Origin: Alphaproteobacteria bacterium
Lineage (GTDB): Bacteria > Pseudomonadota > Alphaproteobacteria > Micropepsales > Micropepsaceae
NCBI GenBank assembly: GCA_026400305.1
Contig: JAPLPI010000286.1
Location: 1 to 9,486 of the forward strand
Reading direction: 5' to 3'
Length of the DNA: 9,486 bases
Part shown: piece by piece, positions 1 to 6,909 of the stretch
Numbering within the stretch: position 1 is the first letter of the stretch
How the letters are laid out: each line of letters opens with the position of its first letter
Translations under genes and position numbers: made by a program
The notes under the pieces: generated by a model
Databases searched by the model: none
Seen by the model: only the letters and a program-made list of their open reading frames with translations
Told to the model about the DNA's origin: nothing

Positions 1-118
1 CGATATCCTCGATCCGCAGCAGGAAATCGTCACCGCTCTCATAAGCGGTGATGGCGGCATAGGCATGGCCCAGGTGCAAAAGCCCGGTTGGACTGGGTGC
101 AAACCTTGTGACAATCAT
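1..118 (-). CDS. gluQRS: GluQRS-type glutamyl-Q tRNA(Asp) synthetase, N-terminal fragment
   Basis: This is the first 39 codons of a minus-strand gene that runs off the left edge. The protein begins MIVTRFAPSPTGLLHLGHAY and continues to FLLRIEDI. That is the class I aminoacyl-tRNA synthetase nucleotide-binding start: RFAPSPTG, a HIGH-type HLGH signature at about residues 17-20, and the LRIED motif. It is shared by GltX and GluQRS. The very short N-terminus, the HAYAAITAYE context and the absence of a GltX-like lead favour GluQRS, which attaches glutamate to queuosine at position 34 of tRNA(Asp) in the cytoplasm. Only the N-terminus is visible, so a short GltX cannot be strictly excluded. The start at 118 is the only sensible in-frame ATG. 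The gene is divergent from the hydrolase that starts 30 bp away. Confidence 0.8.
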   Translation of the reverse strand, partial: MIVTRFAPSPTGLLHLGHAYAAITAYESGDDFLLRIEDI

Positions 119-147
119 CGTGCCGACTCTAACGCATAGAAACGCCC

Positions 148-825
148 ATGGCACTTTCCGGACCAACTCTCGCGCCCGCACGCGGCCCTGCCACCCATCT
201 GGTGGTGCTGGTGCATGGGTATGGCGCCGATGGCCAGGATCTGCTTGGCCTGGCCAATCATTGGCAGGGCGTGTTGCCCACAGTCGCTTTCGCCGCGCCC
301 AATGCGCCGACCCGCGTTCCGGGCAGCTCCGGCTATCAATGGTTTCCCATCTCCCGCATCGACCCGCACGAAATGCAGAAGGGCGTTGAAGTAGCTGGTC
401 CCCAGCTGGACGAATATATGGATGGCGAGCTGGCGCGTCTGGGTCTGCCGCCTGAGAATCTGGCGCTGGCGGGATTTTCCCAGGGCACCATGCTGTCCTT
501 GCATGTGGGCCTGCGCCGCAAGGTCCGGCCCGCCGCCATAGTTGGCTTTTCCGGGCTGCTGGCGGGCCTGCCGCCGCCCGGAGAAATCCCGCCGGTCCTG
601 CTCACCCATGGCGACAGCGACAAGGTGATCCCGCCCCAGGCCATGTTCATGGCCGCTACCCAGCTGGGCGCCGCGGGGGCCCGGGTGCAGTGGCACCTGG
701 CGCACGGCATGGGCCATGGCATCGATCCCGAAGGGCTGGCCATTGCCGGGGAATTTCTGGATTTGGCGTTTCGCGGCCTGTTGAAAAGCCAGGGGGACAC
801 CACCTGCGTCCTCAAACCATCATGA
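148..825 (+). CDS. Alpha/beta hydrolase, phospholipase/carboxylesterase family
   Basis: A 225-residue cytoplasmic serine hydrolase of the phospholipase/carboxylesterase (YpfH, acyl-protein thioesterase-like) family. Visible features in order are the oxyanion-loop motif HGYG at residues 23-26 after a hydrophobic strand, the nucleophile elbow GFSQG with Ser111, the acid strand ending HGDSDKVIP with Asp158, and the catalytic His190 in GMGHGID. Length fits the family, usually 200-230 residues, and there is no signal peptide. The ATG at 148 was chosen because it leaves a short lead before the first core strand; no strong Shine-Dalgarno is seen. A loose promoter (TTGTGA at 106-111, TCTAAC at 128-133) lies in the 29-bp gap to the divergent gluQRS start. 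The C-terminal tail (KSQGDTTCVLKPS) looks lineage-specific. The substrate cannot be told from sequence; short-chain esters or lysophospholipids are usual for the family. Confidence 0.88.
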   Translation: MALSGPTLAPARGPATHLVVLVHGYGADGQDLLGLANHWQGVLPTVAFAAPNAPTRVPGSSGYQWFPISRIDPHEMQKGVEVAGPQLDEYMDGELARLGLPPENLALAGFSQGTMLSLHVGLRRKVRPAAIVGFSGLLAGLPPPGEIPPVLLTHGDSDKVIPPQAMFMAATQLGAAGARVQWHLAHGMGHGIDPEGLAIAGEFLDLAFRGLLKSQGDTTCVLKPS

Positions 826-841
826 CGAATCAGCTAGCCTC

Positions 842-871
842 TTGAGCAATTCAAGGGCTTGGCCCTAGTGT
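842..871 (+). promoter_or_regulatory. Candidate promoter of the HNH gene
   Basis: TTGAGC at 842-847 and TAGTGT at 866-871 are separated by 18 bp, in the 88-bp gap between the hydrolase stop and the HNH start. The -35 half is good and the -10 half is weak. A small inverted repeat (AGGGC, 3-nt loop, GCCCT) lies inside the spacer but has no T-run, so it is not a convincing terminator. Assignment is by eye only. Confidence 0.3.
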
Positions 872-913
872 CGGGATCTTGCAAAGGGGAACTGCTTTCA
901 CAGGATCTGGTCC

Positions 914-1483
914 GTGCTAGCACCTGCTGTCATCCCAAGGGCCACCAGCCACTGCCCGGCGCTGGTGCTCAACGCTGATCATCGTCCCTTGAGTTATTAT
1001 CCGCTGTCGCTCTGGTCGTGGCAGGACACTATCAAGGCGGTGTTCCTGGACCGGGTCACCATCCTGGAAGAATATGACCGGGTGGTGCGCTCGGCGCGCT
1101 TCGAGATGAAGCTGCCCTCGGTGGTGTCGCTCAAGACCTATATCCGTCCGGCTCGCCGTCCCGCCTTCACCCGGTTCAATGTGTTCCTGCGCGATCAGTT
1201 CGAATGCCAGTATTGCGGCGACCCAAAGGACCTGACCTTCGATCACGTTATTCCGCGCAGCAAGGGCGGGCGCACCACCTGGGAAAATGTCGTCACCGCT
1301 TGTTCGCCCTGCAATCTGACCAAGGGCGGGCGCATGCCGAACCTGGCCAAGATGCATCCGCGCAGCCGCCCGCACCAACCGACGGCGATCGAGCTGCGCG
1401 AGCATGGTCGCAAGTTTCCGCCGAATTATCTGCATGAGTCCTGGGCGGACTATTTGTACTGGGATTCGGAGCTGGAGCCCTAG
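914..1483 (+). CDS. Stand-alone HNH endonuclease-family protein
   Basis: A 189-residue protein with a C-terminal zinc-bound HNH (beta-beta-alpha metal) fold. Residues 1-85 form the family's own lead, including VLNADHRPLSYYPLSLW. The nuclease module follows: CQYC (Cys98, Cys101) and SPCN (Cys130, Cys133) form the four-cysteine zinc knuckle, FDHVIPRSKGG gives the catalytic Asp110-His111, and WENVVTAC and CNLTKGG supply the asparagines and lysine of the motif. All key residues are intact. The start is GTG at 914, preceded at 902-905 by AGGA, 8 nt upstream. Proteins of this length and layout are widespread single-copy chromosomal genes in Alphaproteobacteria, and their physiological role is, to my knowledge, not established. 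No methylase, toxin-immunity or phage partner is adjacent. Its stop codon overlaps that of coq7 by 4 bp (CTAG). Confidence 0.9.
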   Translation: MLAPAVIPRATSHCPALVLNADHRPLSYYPLSLWSWQDTIKAVFLDRVTILEEYDRVVRSARFEMKLPSVVSLKTYIRPARRPAFTRFNVFLRDQFECQYCGDPKDLTFDHVIPRSKGGRTTWENVVTACSPCNLTKGGRMPNLAKMHPRSRPHQPTAIELREHGRKFPPNYLHESWADYLYWDSELEP

Positions 1484-2034
1484 ATTCGCTCGGACAGCTT
1501 GATCGCGATCCGGCAACCCGCCTTGATGGTCTCGCTCAGCAGCTTGTAGCCCGGCGCCTGCTCGGCGCCCTGCGCGATGGCGGTTTCACGGTGGGCGGCT
1601 TCATCGGCACGGAAATCCTCGACCGCTGATTTCAATGCCGGATCTTTGTCTTCCAGCGCCACGATCTGCGCCGCGTAATGTTCGTCAATTACTTCTTCCA
1701 CGGCGGCGGTGCAGGCAAAGGCCGCTTTCTCGCCCATCGCAGCGGTAGCCGCGCCCAGCGCAAACCCGGCGATACGCCACACCGGCTCCAGTGCGGTGGG
1801 TCGCACTTTGCGCTCATTGACCATCTTGTCGAAGGCTTTCAGGTGCCGCTGTTCCTGCTCGGCCATGTGGGTGATGGTTTCGACGCTGGCCTGCGTGCCC
1901 TTGCGACGCTTCAGCACCGCCAGCTGGCCTTCATAGATGCGCACGGCGCCATATTCACCTGCATGATCCACCCGGATCATGGATTCAATATCGGCGGCGG
2001 AACCGGGCGCGGCGGGCTTGGCTTTACGCGGCAT
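1480..2034 (-). CDS. coq7: Demethoxyubiquinone hydroxylase Coq7
   Basis: A 184-residue carboxylate-bridged di-iron hydroxylase that adds the C6 hydroxyl in ubiquinone biosynthesis (demethoxyubiquinol to demethylubiquinol) at the inner face of the cytoplasmic membrane. The full ligand set is visible: Glu27 in RVDHAGEYGAVRIYEGQ, Glu61-x-x-His64 in AEQEQRHL, Glu113 or Glu114 in AVEEVIDEHY, and Glu145-x-x-His148 in ADEAAHRE. The amphipathic FALGAATAAMGEKAAFACTAAVEE stretch, about residues 91-114, is typical of the membrane-associated helix. Length is normal for the short bacterial and mitochondrial-like form. The ATG lies inside the end of dsbB (11-bp overlap, 2024-2034), so translation is probably coupled to dsbB. 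No separate Shine-Dalgarno stands out. The 3' end meets the HNH gene tail to tail with shared stop bases. Confidence 0.93.
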   Translation of the reverse strand: MPRKAKPAAPGSAADIESMIRVDHAGEYGAVRIYEGQLAVLKRRKGTQASVETITHMAEQEQRHLKAFDKMVNERKVRPTALEPVWRIAGFALGAATAAMGEKAAFACTAAVEEVIDEHYAAQIVALEDKDPALKSAVEDFRADEAAHRETAIAQGAEQAPGYKLLSETIKAGCRIAIKLSERI

Positions 2035-2623
2035 GTTTGCGGCCGAGTAGAAAAGCGCCGGTTCCGGCGATCAGGAAAGAGAAAATCGCGTTATAGGCCG
2101 CCAGTGACAGGCCCAGCAGGCGCCAGGTCACGACATTGCAGTTGACGGCCGGCGGCGGCGCGCCGGAACCCAGGACATAGGCATGCGCCACGGTGCAGCC
2201 GGACGGTCCCGGCAGCGCGCCCCATTGCATGCCGGCTTGATAAGCGCCGATTAGTCCGGAAATGGCGACCAGCGCGATCACGGTCATCGCCAGAGTGCGA
2301 ACATCTTTCTTCCACAGCGCAGCTGCAGCCAGACCGCCGCTGATGAGGATCAGAAGCTTGGGCTGCCAGCTGGTCAGCATGCCCCATTGTGCTGCGGCGG
2401 TCAGTGCCACCACCGCGCCCAGCGCGACGGTACCGGTGGCCAGTCTATCGCTCCTGGACACGCCGATCAGGCCAAGCGCGGCGGCGGCGATGTGCGGCCA
2501 GCGCTGCCAATGACACATTTCGCAAGGCGGAAGATGTTGAAGATACTGGAAACAAAGTGCACCCAGAATCAATGCCAGCGCGCCGGCACCCACCAATCCT
2601 GCAATCTGTTCATTACGTATCAT
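2024..2623 (-). CDS. dsbB: Disulfide bond formation protein B (DsbB family), six predicted helices
   Basis: An inner-membrane thiol oxidase of 199 residues that would reoxidise a DsbA-like protein and hand electrons to ubiquinone. The CXXC loop reads PPCEMCHWQRWPH (Cys34, Cys37), and the second periplasmic pair is Cys143 (GPSGCT) and Cys162 (VNCNVVTW). The ending WRLLGLSLAAYNAIFSF is the usual last-helix signature. The protein is longer than the common form of about 160-180 residues. By eye I count hydrophobic segments near 5-28, 43-58, 63-80, 89-105, 109-131 and 166-194, so four rather than two lie between the cysteine loops, which keeps the topology. The ATG at 2623 gives a short N-terminus before helix 1. 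The gene leads coq7, with an 11-bp overlap, and is divergent from the metallopeptidase gene. Confidence 0.9.
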   Translation of the reverse strand: MIRNEQIAGLVGAGALALILGALCFQYLQHLPPCEMCHWQRWPHIAAAALGLIGVSRSDRLATGTVALGAVVALTAAAQWGMLTSWQPKLLILISGGLAAAALWKKDVRTLAMTVIALVAISGLIGAYQAGMQWGALPGPSGCTVAHAYVLGSGAPPPAVNCNVVTWRLLGLSLAAYNAIFSFLIAGTGAFLLGRKHAA

Positions 2624-2701
2624 GACGGGCGAATTTGCTTTCGATCTAGTTGCGAAACGGGATACAAATATCGCCTATCCGTGAGCCACAGGCAAACACG
2701 T

Positions 2702-3427
2702 ATGCTGTTTCGAAAAAAGCCTGTCCCCCGTCATGAATTGCTGAAGATTGACGGCCGCATGCTGGAAGTGAGGCTGCGCCTCAATCCGCGCGCCCGGCGC
2801 ATGATCGTCAAGGTCAATCCCACCACGGGCGAAGTCAGTGTTACCGCGCCGTCACGCCGCGGGCTGGCGTATGCGCTGGATTTCGCGCGCGGTGAACAGG
2901 ACTGGATCCGGGGCCGACTTGCCAAGGTGCCCGGTCCGGTCTTGCTGGGCGTGGGCGCGACCATTCCGTTCATGGGCACGGCGCATGAAATCCGTGCCGC
3001 CGCCAAAGGCCCCGCGCCGGTCTGGGCGGATGACGGCATTATCTGGGTACGCGGCCACGAAGCCCACGCCTCGCGGCGGGTACAGGATTTCCTCAAGAAG
3101 CAAGCGCGTGAGGCTCTGGAAGCGCGGGTGATGGAGCATGCGCCCAAGCTGGGCGCCAAGCCGGCGCGCATCACGATCCGCGATACCGCCAGCCGTTGGG
3201 GTTCCTGTTCTTCGGGCCGTTCGTTGTCATTCTCGTGGCGATTGATCTTGGCGCCGGATTTTGTGCTGGATTATGTCGTGGCGCACGAGGTGTCTCATTT
3301 GCGCGAAATGAACCACAGCCCGCGCTTCTGGGCGCATGTAAAAAACCTGGTCGCCGATATTGATACGCCGCAAGACTGGCTCAAGCGCTATGGTCGTGAG
3401 CTGCGGCGCTACAGCGCCAAAACTTAA
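2702..3427 (+). CDS. YgjP/SprT-like zinc metallopeptidase (M48-related, DUF45 type)
   Basis: A 241-residue cytoplasmic predicted zinc metallopeptidase of the YgjP-like (DUF45) family. The N-terminal half is a beta-rich region with the typical [23 protein letters not shown] start. Next come the family signature RWGSCSS (residues 166-172) and the active site HEVSH (His195, Glu196, His199), followed by the likely third zinc ligand His205 in MNHSPRFW. All residues expected for activity are present. The reading frame stays open upstream to 2387, but that part runs antisense through the start of dsbB and has no family character, so the start was placed at the ATG at 2702, with AGG at 2690-2692 as ribosome binding site; GTG at 2681 is an alternative. 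Substrates of this family are poorly defined. Its stop overlaps the PBP1A stop by 4 bp (TTAA). Confidence 0.88.
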   Translation: MLFRKKPVPRHELLKIDGRMLEVRLRLNPRARRMIVKVNPTTGEVSVTAPSRRGLAYALDFARGEQDWIRGRLAKVPGPVLLGVGATIPFMGTAHEIRAAAKGPAPVWADDGIIWVRGHEAHASRRVQDFLKKQAREALEARVMEHAPKLGAKPARITIRDTASRWGSCSSGRSLSFSWRLILAPDFVLDYVVAHEVSHLREMNHSPRFWAHVKNLVADIDTPQDWLKRYGRELRRYSAKT

Positions 3428-5481
3428 GTTCCGCCAAACAGTCCGTTGAGCAGGCGCTGGATGGTATCCGGCTTGGTCTTCTTCTCTTCCGGCGTGGGTT
3501 CCGCACTCTGTTCTGCTGCGGGCTTCTCAACCGACGGCATCAGCGCCGTGCGCGCTAATGGCCGCACCGGCAGGCCCCGTTGCGCCTCGCTCATAAAGGC
3601 ATGGAACATGCGCGCAGGCAGGGTGCCGCCGGTCGCCTTGATCATGGGCTTGTTGTCGTCATTGCCGATCCACACGCCGCACACAAGGTCGGCGGTAAAG
3701 CCGACGAACCAGGCGTCGTGAAAATCCTGGGTGGTGCCGGTCTTGCCGGCGGTGGGCCGATCCTCCAGGCGCGCGGCCTTGCCGGTGCCGGTGGCGGTCA
3801 CTTCGCTCATCAGCCGTGTCATTTGCATATCGTCCTGGGCGCTCATCACGCCGCCGGGGCTCATGGCCTTGCGCTGATATAAAAGCTTGCCGGAGCGGGT
3901 CTTCACCCGAAGCACGCCAAAAGGTGCCACGCCAGTGCCGCCATTGGCGAAGGGGGCATAGGCGCCGGTCAATTCCAGTGGCGTTACGCCCGATGTGCCC
4001 AGCGCCAGCGAAGAAACTTCCACCAGCGGCGAGGCGATGCCCAGGCGCCGCGCGGTGTGGGCGACTTCCCTGGGCCCCACTTCGGCGGTGAGCTGGGCGG
4101 CGACGGAGTTAGACGATTCCGCAAAGGCCTGGATCAGAGGCATCTGGCCCTTGAAGCGGCCTTCGAAGTTGGTGGGCTGCCAGCCGTGAATGTTCACCGG
4201 CCCGTCATTCACCGTTTCGTCGATGGTGTGGCCATGTTCCAGCGCGGTTAGATAGACGAAAGGCTTGAAGGCGCTGCCCGGCTGGCGCACCGCATCGGTG
4301 GCGCGGTTGAAACCTGAACCGCCGTAGGTCCGGCCGCCCACCATGGCGCGCACCGCACCGTCCGGCGTCATCGCCACCAGCGCTGCCTGATGGGCTTTGT
4401 ATTTCTCGCCTTCGCTGTCCAGTCCGCTCGCCACGGCGCGTTCGCCCATCGCCTGGATTTCCAGATCGTAAGTGGTTTCCACGATCACGGGTTCGCTGGA
4501 CTGCGGTGTCACATCGTTCAGATGCGCCATGATCCAGTCGGCGAAAAAGCCCGAACCCGGCGTGGCATTGGCGCGCACGATGCGCGGCCGTGTGGCTTCG
4601 GCCTGGGCGCGGCTGTTCTCGTCGATGATGCCGGCATCCTGCATCGCCCGCAGCACCGCGCGCGCGCGTTTCAAACCGGCATCGATATCGGACAAGGGAT
4701 TGTAGCGGGCGGGCGCCTTTACGCTGCCGGCGATCATGGCTGCTTCGGTCAGGCCCAGCTCCCGGGCATGTTTGCCAAAGAAGTTCTGCGCCGCCGCCTC
4801 GATGCCGTAAACGCCGGCGCCGAAATATACGCGGTTGAGATACAGGGTCAGGATCTGGTTCTTAGTGTAGCGGCGCTCCAGATACAGGGCCAGCATTGCC
4901 TCCTGTATCTTGCGCTCAAAGGTGCGGTTGGCGGACAGGAACAGGTTCTTGGCCAGCTGCTGGGTCAGGGTCGACCCACCCTGCACGACATGACCGGTCA
5001 TCGCGTTCTGGAAGGCTGCGCGCGACAGACCGATGGGATCGATGCCGAAGTGCGAGCGGAAGCGCCGGTCTTCAATCGAAATGAAAGCGCCCGGAACATA
5101 TTCTGGCAGGTCTTCGGCCCGCACCATCTGGCCTTGCGTCAGCCCGCGCCGCGCGATCAGCTGGTCGCGATCATCCAGGATGGTCACGTCCTGCGACGGG
5201 CCGCTGATCATCAGGTTGCCGACATCGGGCAGGCTGGAGAGGACGTGCGAAAAAAACAGCCCGCCAAAGATCACGCCCCAGGCGCACAGCATCATCAGCA
5301 CATAGGGCCAAGTGGCCCGCGCTTTGGGTCGGGCCGGCTTGGCTGCGGCTTTCACCAGTTTTGGTTTGGCTGCTTTGGGCGAGGCCGGCGCATCGTTAGC
5401 CTCGGGCGCGCGGGTTTGCTTGCGCGGCCGGTAAATGACTGATTTTAGAGTTTTTTTGCCCATCCCCCGTTTTAGGGACAT
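3424..5481 (-). CDS. Bifunctional PBP1A-family peptidoglycan glycosyltransferase/transpeptidase
   Basis: A 685-residue class A penicillin-binding protein that polymerises lipid II and cross-links the glycan on the periplasmic side. In order: a basic Lys/Pro/Ala-rich cytoplasmic tail (residues 1-57); one membrane anchor (about 59-79); the GT51 domain with catalytic Glu137 in [33 protein letters not shown] and [16 protein letters not shown]; then the transpeptidase with SAFK (Ser403, Lys406), SSN (456-458) and KTG (580-582). A charged tail rich in Lys, Glu and Pro ends the protein. All catalytic motifs are intact. The length implies no large inserted domain of the E. coli MrcA kind. The ATG at 5481 is used; Met7 (ATG at 5463) is an alternative, and neither has a strong Shine-Dalgarno. 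It lies 51 bp downstream of the degenerate response regulator on the same strand, so the two may be co-transcribed. Confidence 0.93.
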   Translation of the reverse strand: MSLKRGMGKKTLKSVIYRPRKQTRAPEANDAPASPKAAKPKLVKAAAKPARPKARATWPYVLMMLCAWGVIFGGLFFSHVLSSLPDVGNLMISGPSQDVTILDDRDQLIARRGLTQGQMVRAEDLPEYVPGAFISIEDRRFRSHFGIDPIGLSRAAFQNAMTGHVVQGGSTLTQQLAKNLFLSANRTFERKIQEAMLALYLERRYTKNQILTLYLNRVYFGAGVYGIEAAAQNFFGKHARELGLTEAAMIAGSVKAPARYNPLSDIDAGLKRARAVLRAMQDAGIIDENSRAQAEATRPRIVRANATPGSGFFADWIMAHLNDVTPQSSEPVIVETTYDLEIQAMGERAVASGLDSEGEKYKAHQAALVAMTPDGAVRAMVGGRTYGGSGFNRATDAVRQPGSAFKPFVYLTALEHGHTIDETVNDGPVNIHGWQPTNFEGRFKGQMPLIQAFAESSNSVAAQLTAEVGPREVAHTARRLGIASPLVEVSSLALGTSGVTPLELTGAYAPFANGGTGVAPFGVLRVKTRSGKLLYQRKAMSPGGVMSAQDDMQMTRLMSEVTATGTGKAARLEDRPTAGKTGTTQDFHDAWFVGFTADLVCGVWIGNDDNKPMIKATGGTLPARMFHAFMSEAQRGLPVRPLARTALMPSVEKPAAEQSAEPTPEEKKTKPDTIQRLLNGLFGGT

Positions 5482-5486
5482 GCTGG

Positions 5487-5512
5487 TTAACGGGCGTTAA
5501 ACAAATCCTTAA
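5487..5512. promoter_or_regulatory. Cluster of three TTAA boxes before PBP1A
   Basis: TTAA occurs at 5487-5490, 5497-5500 and 5509-5512 in the 51-bp gap between the response regulator and PBP1A genes. Adjacent boxes are 6 and 8 bp apart. The alphaproteobacterial cell-cycle regulator CtrA prefers TTAA-N7-TTAA, so none of these is a canonical full site. The outer two of the second pair also form an inverted repeat, CGTTAA facing TTAACG. This may be a local regulatory site for PBP1A or chance in an AT-rich gap. Confidence 0.25.
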
Positions 5513-5532
5513 CGGCCGGCACGACCATGAAA

Positions 5533-6162
5533 TCAGGCGAAGAGACGGTAACCACCGCCCTCGGTCAGCAGGATCTGGGCCTTAGCCGGGTCCTGCTCGA
5601 TCTTCTTGCGCAGGCGGTAAATGTGGGTTTCCAGGGTGTGGGTCGCCACCGCCGGGCCATAGCCCCAGACTTCGTGCAGCAGGATATCGCGCGACACGGT
5701 GCCGGCGCTGGCATGCAGGAACTTTAGGATGTCGGTTTCCTTCTCGGTCAGCCGGACCTTGCAGCCTTCGGCCTGCAACAGCTTGGCGCTGGGATGGAAG
5801 GTATAGGGCCCGATGCGCACCGTCGCGTCATTGGCCAGGGCATGATGGGTGTTTAGGGCATGCAGCTGCTGCAACAGGGTGGAAAAACGGAACGGCCGGG
5901 CCAAGGATTCGCAGGCCGTCGCCGCTTCGCCATCGGTCAAAAAGAGAACCGGGCAGGACAGGCCTTGCCCGCGCAGGGACGCCGCAAGCTGCTCGCCGTC
6001 ATCAAGACCGATGATGGCCAAAGCCAGGGGCCCGCGCACCGCATCCCGCACGGCCTGCGCATCAGCCGCCGCGACCACCTCATAGCCTTCATGTGCAAGC
6101 TGTTCGGCCAGGCCTGCGCGTAACACATCGTCGCTTTCGGCCAAAAGAATTCGGGTCGGCAT
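5533..6162 (-). CDS. OmpR/PhoB-type response regulator with a degenerate receiver
   Basis: A 209-residue two-domain regulator. Residues 1-105 form a receiver-like fold starting [16 protein letters not shown], where the acidic pocket Glu9/Asp11/Asp12 is recognisable. The strand that should end in the phosphorylated Asp reads [14 protein letters not shown], putting Gly52 at that position and shortening the following loop. The usual KPF after the last strand is RPF (Arg89-Phe91). Residues 115-209 are a standard winged helix: [12 protein letters not shown], the recognition helix [16 protein letters not shown], and the wing ending in [10 protein letters not shown] infer DNA binding with signalling that does not use ordinary phosphorylation, although Asp54 or Asp55 could substitute. 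The frame is open to 6234, but homology begins at the ATG at 6162. No histidine kinase is adjacent. PBP1A follows 51 bp downstream on the same strand. Confidence 0.87.
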   Translation of the reverse strand: MPTRILLAESDDVLRAGLAEQLAHEGYEVVAAADAQAVRDAVRGPLALAIIGLDDGEQLAASLRGQGLSCPVLFLTDGEAATACESLARPFRFSTLLQQLHALNTHHALANDATVRIGPYTFHPSAKLLQAEGCKVRLTEKETDILKFLHASAGTVSRDILLHEVWGYGPAVATHTLETHIYRLRKKIEQDPAKAQILLTEGGGYRLFA

Positions 6163-6190
6163 GCGGTCACGGGCGGTTGGGGTGAAGAAG

Positions 6191-6218
6191 ATTAACCTGG
6201 CCCGGGCTAAAGCGGCAA
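6191..6218 (-). promoter_or_regulatory. Candidate promoter of the response regulator gene
   Basis: On the minus strand TTGCCG (6213-6218) and GTTAAT (6191-6196) are separated by 16 bp, which would start a short leader before the ATG at 6162. The -35 half lies inside the left arm of the inverted repeat at 6210-6230. An imperfect dyad (TTA-CC-GG around CCCGGG, 6192-6210) overlaps the spacer. Read by eye. Confidence 0.3.
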
Positions 6219-6230
6219 ATATTGCCGCTT
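6210..6230. repeat. Perfect 9-bp inverted repeat, likely operator
   Basis: AAGCGGCAA at 6210-6218 is exactly inverted as TTGCCGCTT at 6222-6230, with 3 bp (ATA) between. It sits in the 146-bp gap between the divergent response regulator and unknown-protein genes, about 48 bp from the regulator start. No T-run follows on either strand and the loop is tight, so an operator for a dimeric protein fits better than a terminator. It abuts or overlaps the -35 boxes proposed for both genes. Confidence 0.6.
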
Positions 6231-6255
6231 GCATCCGGTCGCAAGTTGATAAAAT
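6229..6255 (+). promoter_or_regulatory. Candidate promoter of the unknown gene at 6309
   Basis: TTGCAT (6229-6234) and TAAAAT (6250-6255) are separated by 15 bp, short of the ideal 17. The -35 half starts on the last bases of the inverted repeat. The predicted leader to the ATG at 6309 would be about 45 nt. Weak call made by eye. Confidence 0.25.
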
Positions 6256-6308
6256 TCCAGCAATAGCGCCAAAAAAATCTGGCGTGGTGCTTGCTTTGTA
6301 CAGCTGCG

Positions 6309-6866
6309 ATGAGCGTCTACAGCCCCGTCTACCATGCCATGGTCAGTTCCCCGATTTCCGGGATAAGCGAAGCCGTGACCGTGACCGCTAACAAGGATAG
6401 GTCTTCGGACGCAGGCAAAGGCGAGGATTTCTTCCATCACATCCTGGATGTGATCAATCCGCTGCAGCATCTGCCCGTGGTCGGCACCATCTATCGGGCC
6501 ATCACCGGCGAACATATCGGCGGCATCGAGAAGATCGCCGGCGACACGCTGTATGGCGGATTTTTGGGCGCGGTGAGCTCGATCGCCGACGTGGCGTTCG
6601 AAGGCATCGCCGGCAATAGCTTTGAAGATACCGCCATGTCCTGGATCAAGGGCGATGGCATCACCGCCGTCACCAGCGTCAAGGTCAGTGTGCGTGAAAC
6701 GGCCTTGAATATCCCGGCGCCTTCAGCCGACATTTCGGCCTTGCCGGCCGAAGATTTGGCTGTCGCCATCGCCGCGCCTGCCGCCGCTGGTCCCGACATT
6801 GCCGCCCTGACCAGCGCCCTGTCGTCCAAAGGCGTGGACAACGATACCGCCAGCCGCGCGCTGTAA
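6309..6866 (+). CDS. Uncharacterised alphaproteobacterial-type protein with an [19 protein letters not shown] core
   Basis: A 185-residue protein that I cannot assign to a named function. It has no signal peptide and no clear long membrane helix. The central block (about residues 38-116) is compact and looks conserved: [20 protein letters not shown], then [23 protein letters not shown], then a Gly/Ala-rich [18 protein letters not shown] stretch and [11 protein letters not shown]. The Gly-rich, moderately hydrophobic segments around 82-101 could insert into or lie on a membrane. The C-terminal 60 residues are low-complexity Ala/Pro/Ser-rich and probably disordered. From memory, similar proteins are annotated as hypothetical in Alphaproteobacteria. 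The ATG at 6309 is used; a TTG at 6291 in frame would add six residues. No Shine-Dalgarno is visible. It is divergent from the response regulator and shares its control region. Confidence 0.75.
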   Translation: MSVYSPVYHAMVSSPISGISEAVTVTANKDRSSDAGKGEDFFHHILDVINPLQHLPVVGTIYRAITGEHIGGIEKIAGDTLYGGFLGAVSSIADVAFEGIAGNSFEDTAMSWIKGDGITAVTSVKVSVRETALNIPAPSADISALPAEDLAVAIAAPAAAGPDIAALTSALSSKGVDNDTASRAL

Positions 6867-6909
6867 GCCTCGCCGCTCCATGGGAATGACGGCACAGCTG
6901 GTGTTCTCC

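Noticed and set aside
115..717. Minus-strand open frame of 200 codons over the hydrolase
   Set aside because: It is a shadow of an intact alpha/beta hydrolase with catalytic triad on the other strand; its composition is Arg/Gln/Gly-rich without motifs.
851..865. Terminator after the alpha/beta hydrolase
   Set aside because: It is only a 5-bp stem with a 3-nt loop and no T-run on the plus strand.
917..1516. Minus-strand open frame over the HNH gene
   Set aside because: It is antisense to a protein with a full HNH and zinc-knuckle motif set and has no recognisable domain.
2387..2701. Upstream extension of the metallopeptidase reading frame
   Set aside because: It runs antisense through the first codons of dsbB and lacks family similarity; the ATG at 2702 has a ribosome binding site and fits the family start.
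4390..5442. Long plus-strand open frame (350 codons)
   Set aside because: It is antisense to the PBP1A glycosyltransferase region, rich in Gln/His/Arg/Gly shadow composition, and shows no domain character. GC-rich third positions explain it.
5487..5512. Canonical CtrA binding site
   Set aside because: The spacings between TTAA boxes are 6 and 8 bp, not the required 7, so only a weak regulatory note was kept.
6163..6234. Upstream start of the response regulator (24 extra residues)
   Set aside because: Receiver strand 1 begins right after the ATG at 6162, and the extension would translate the inverted repeat.
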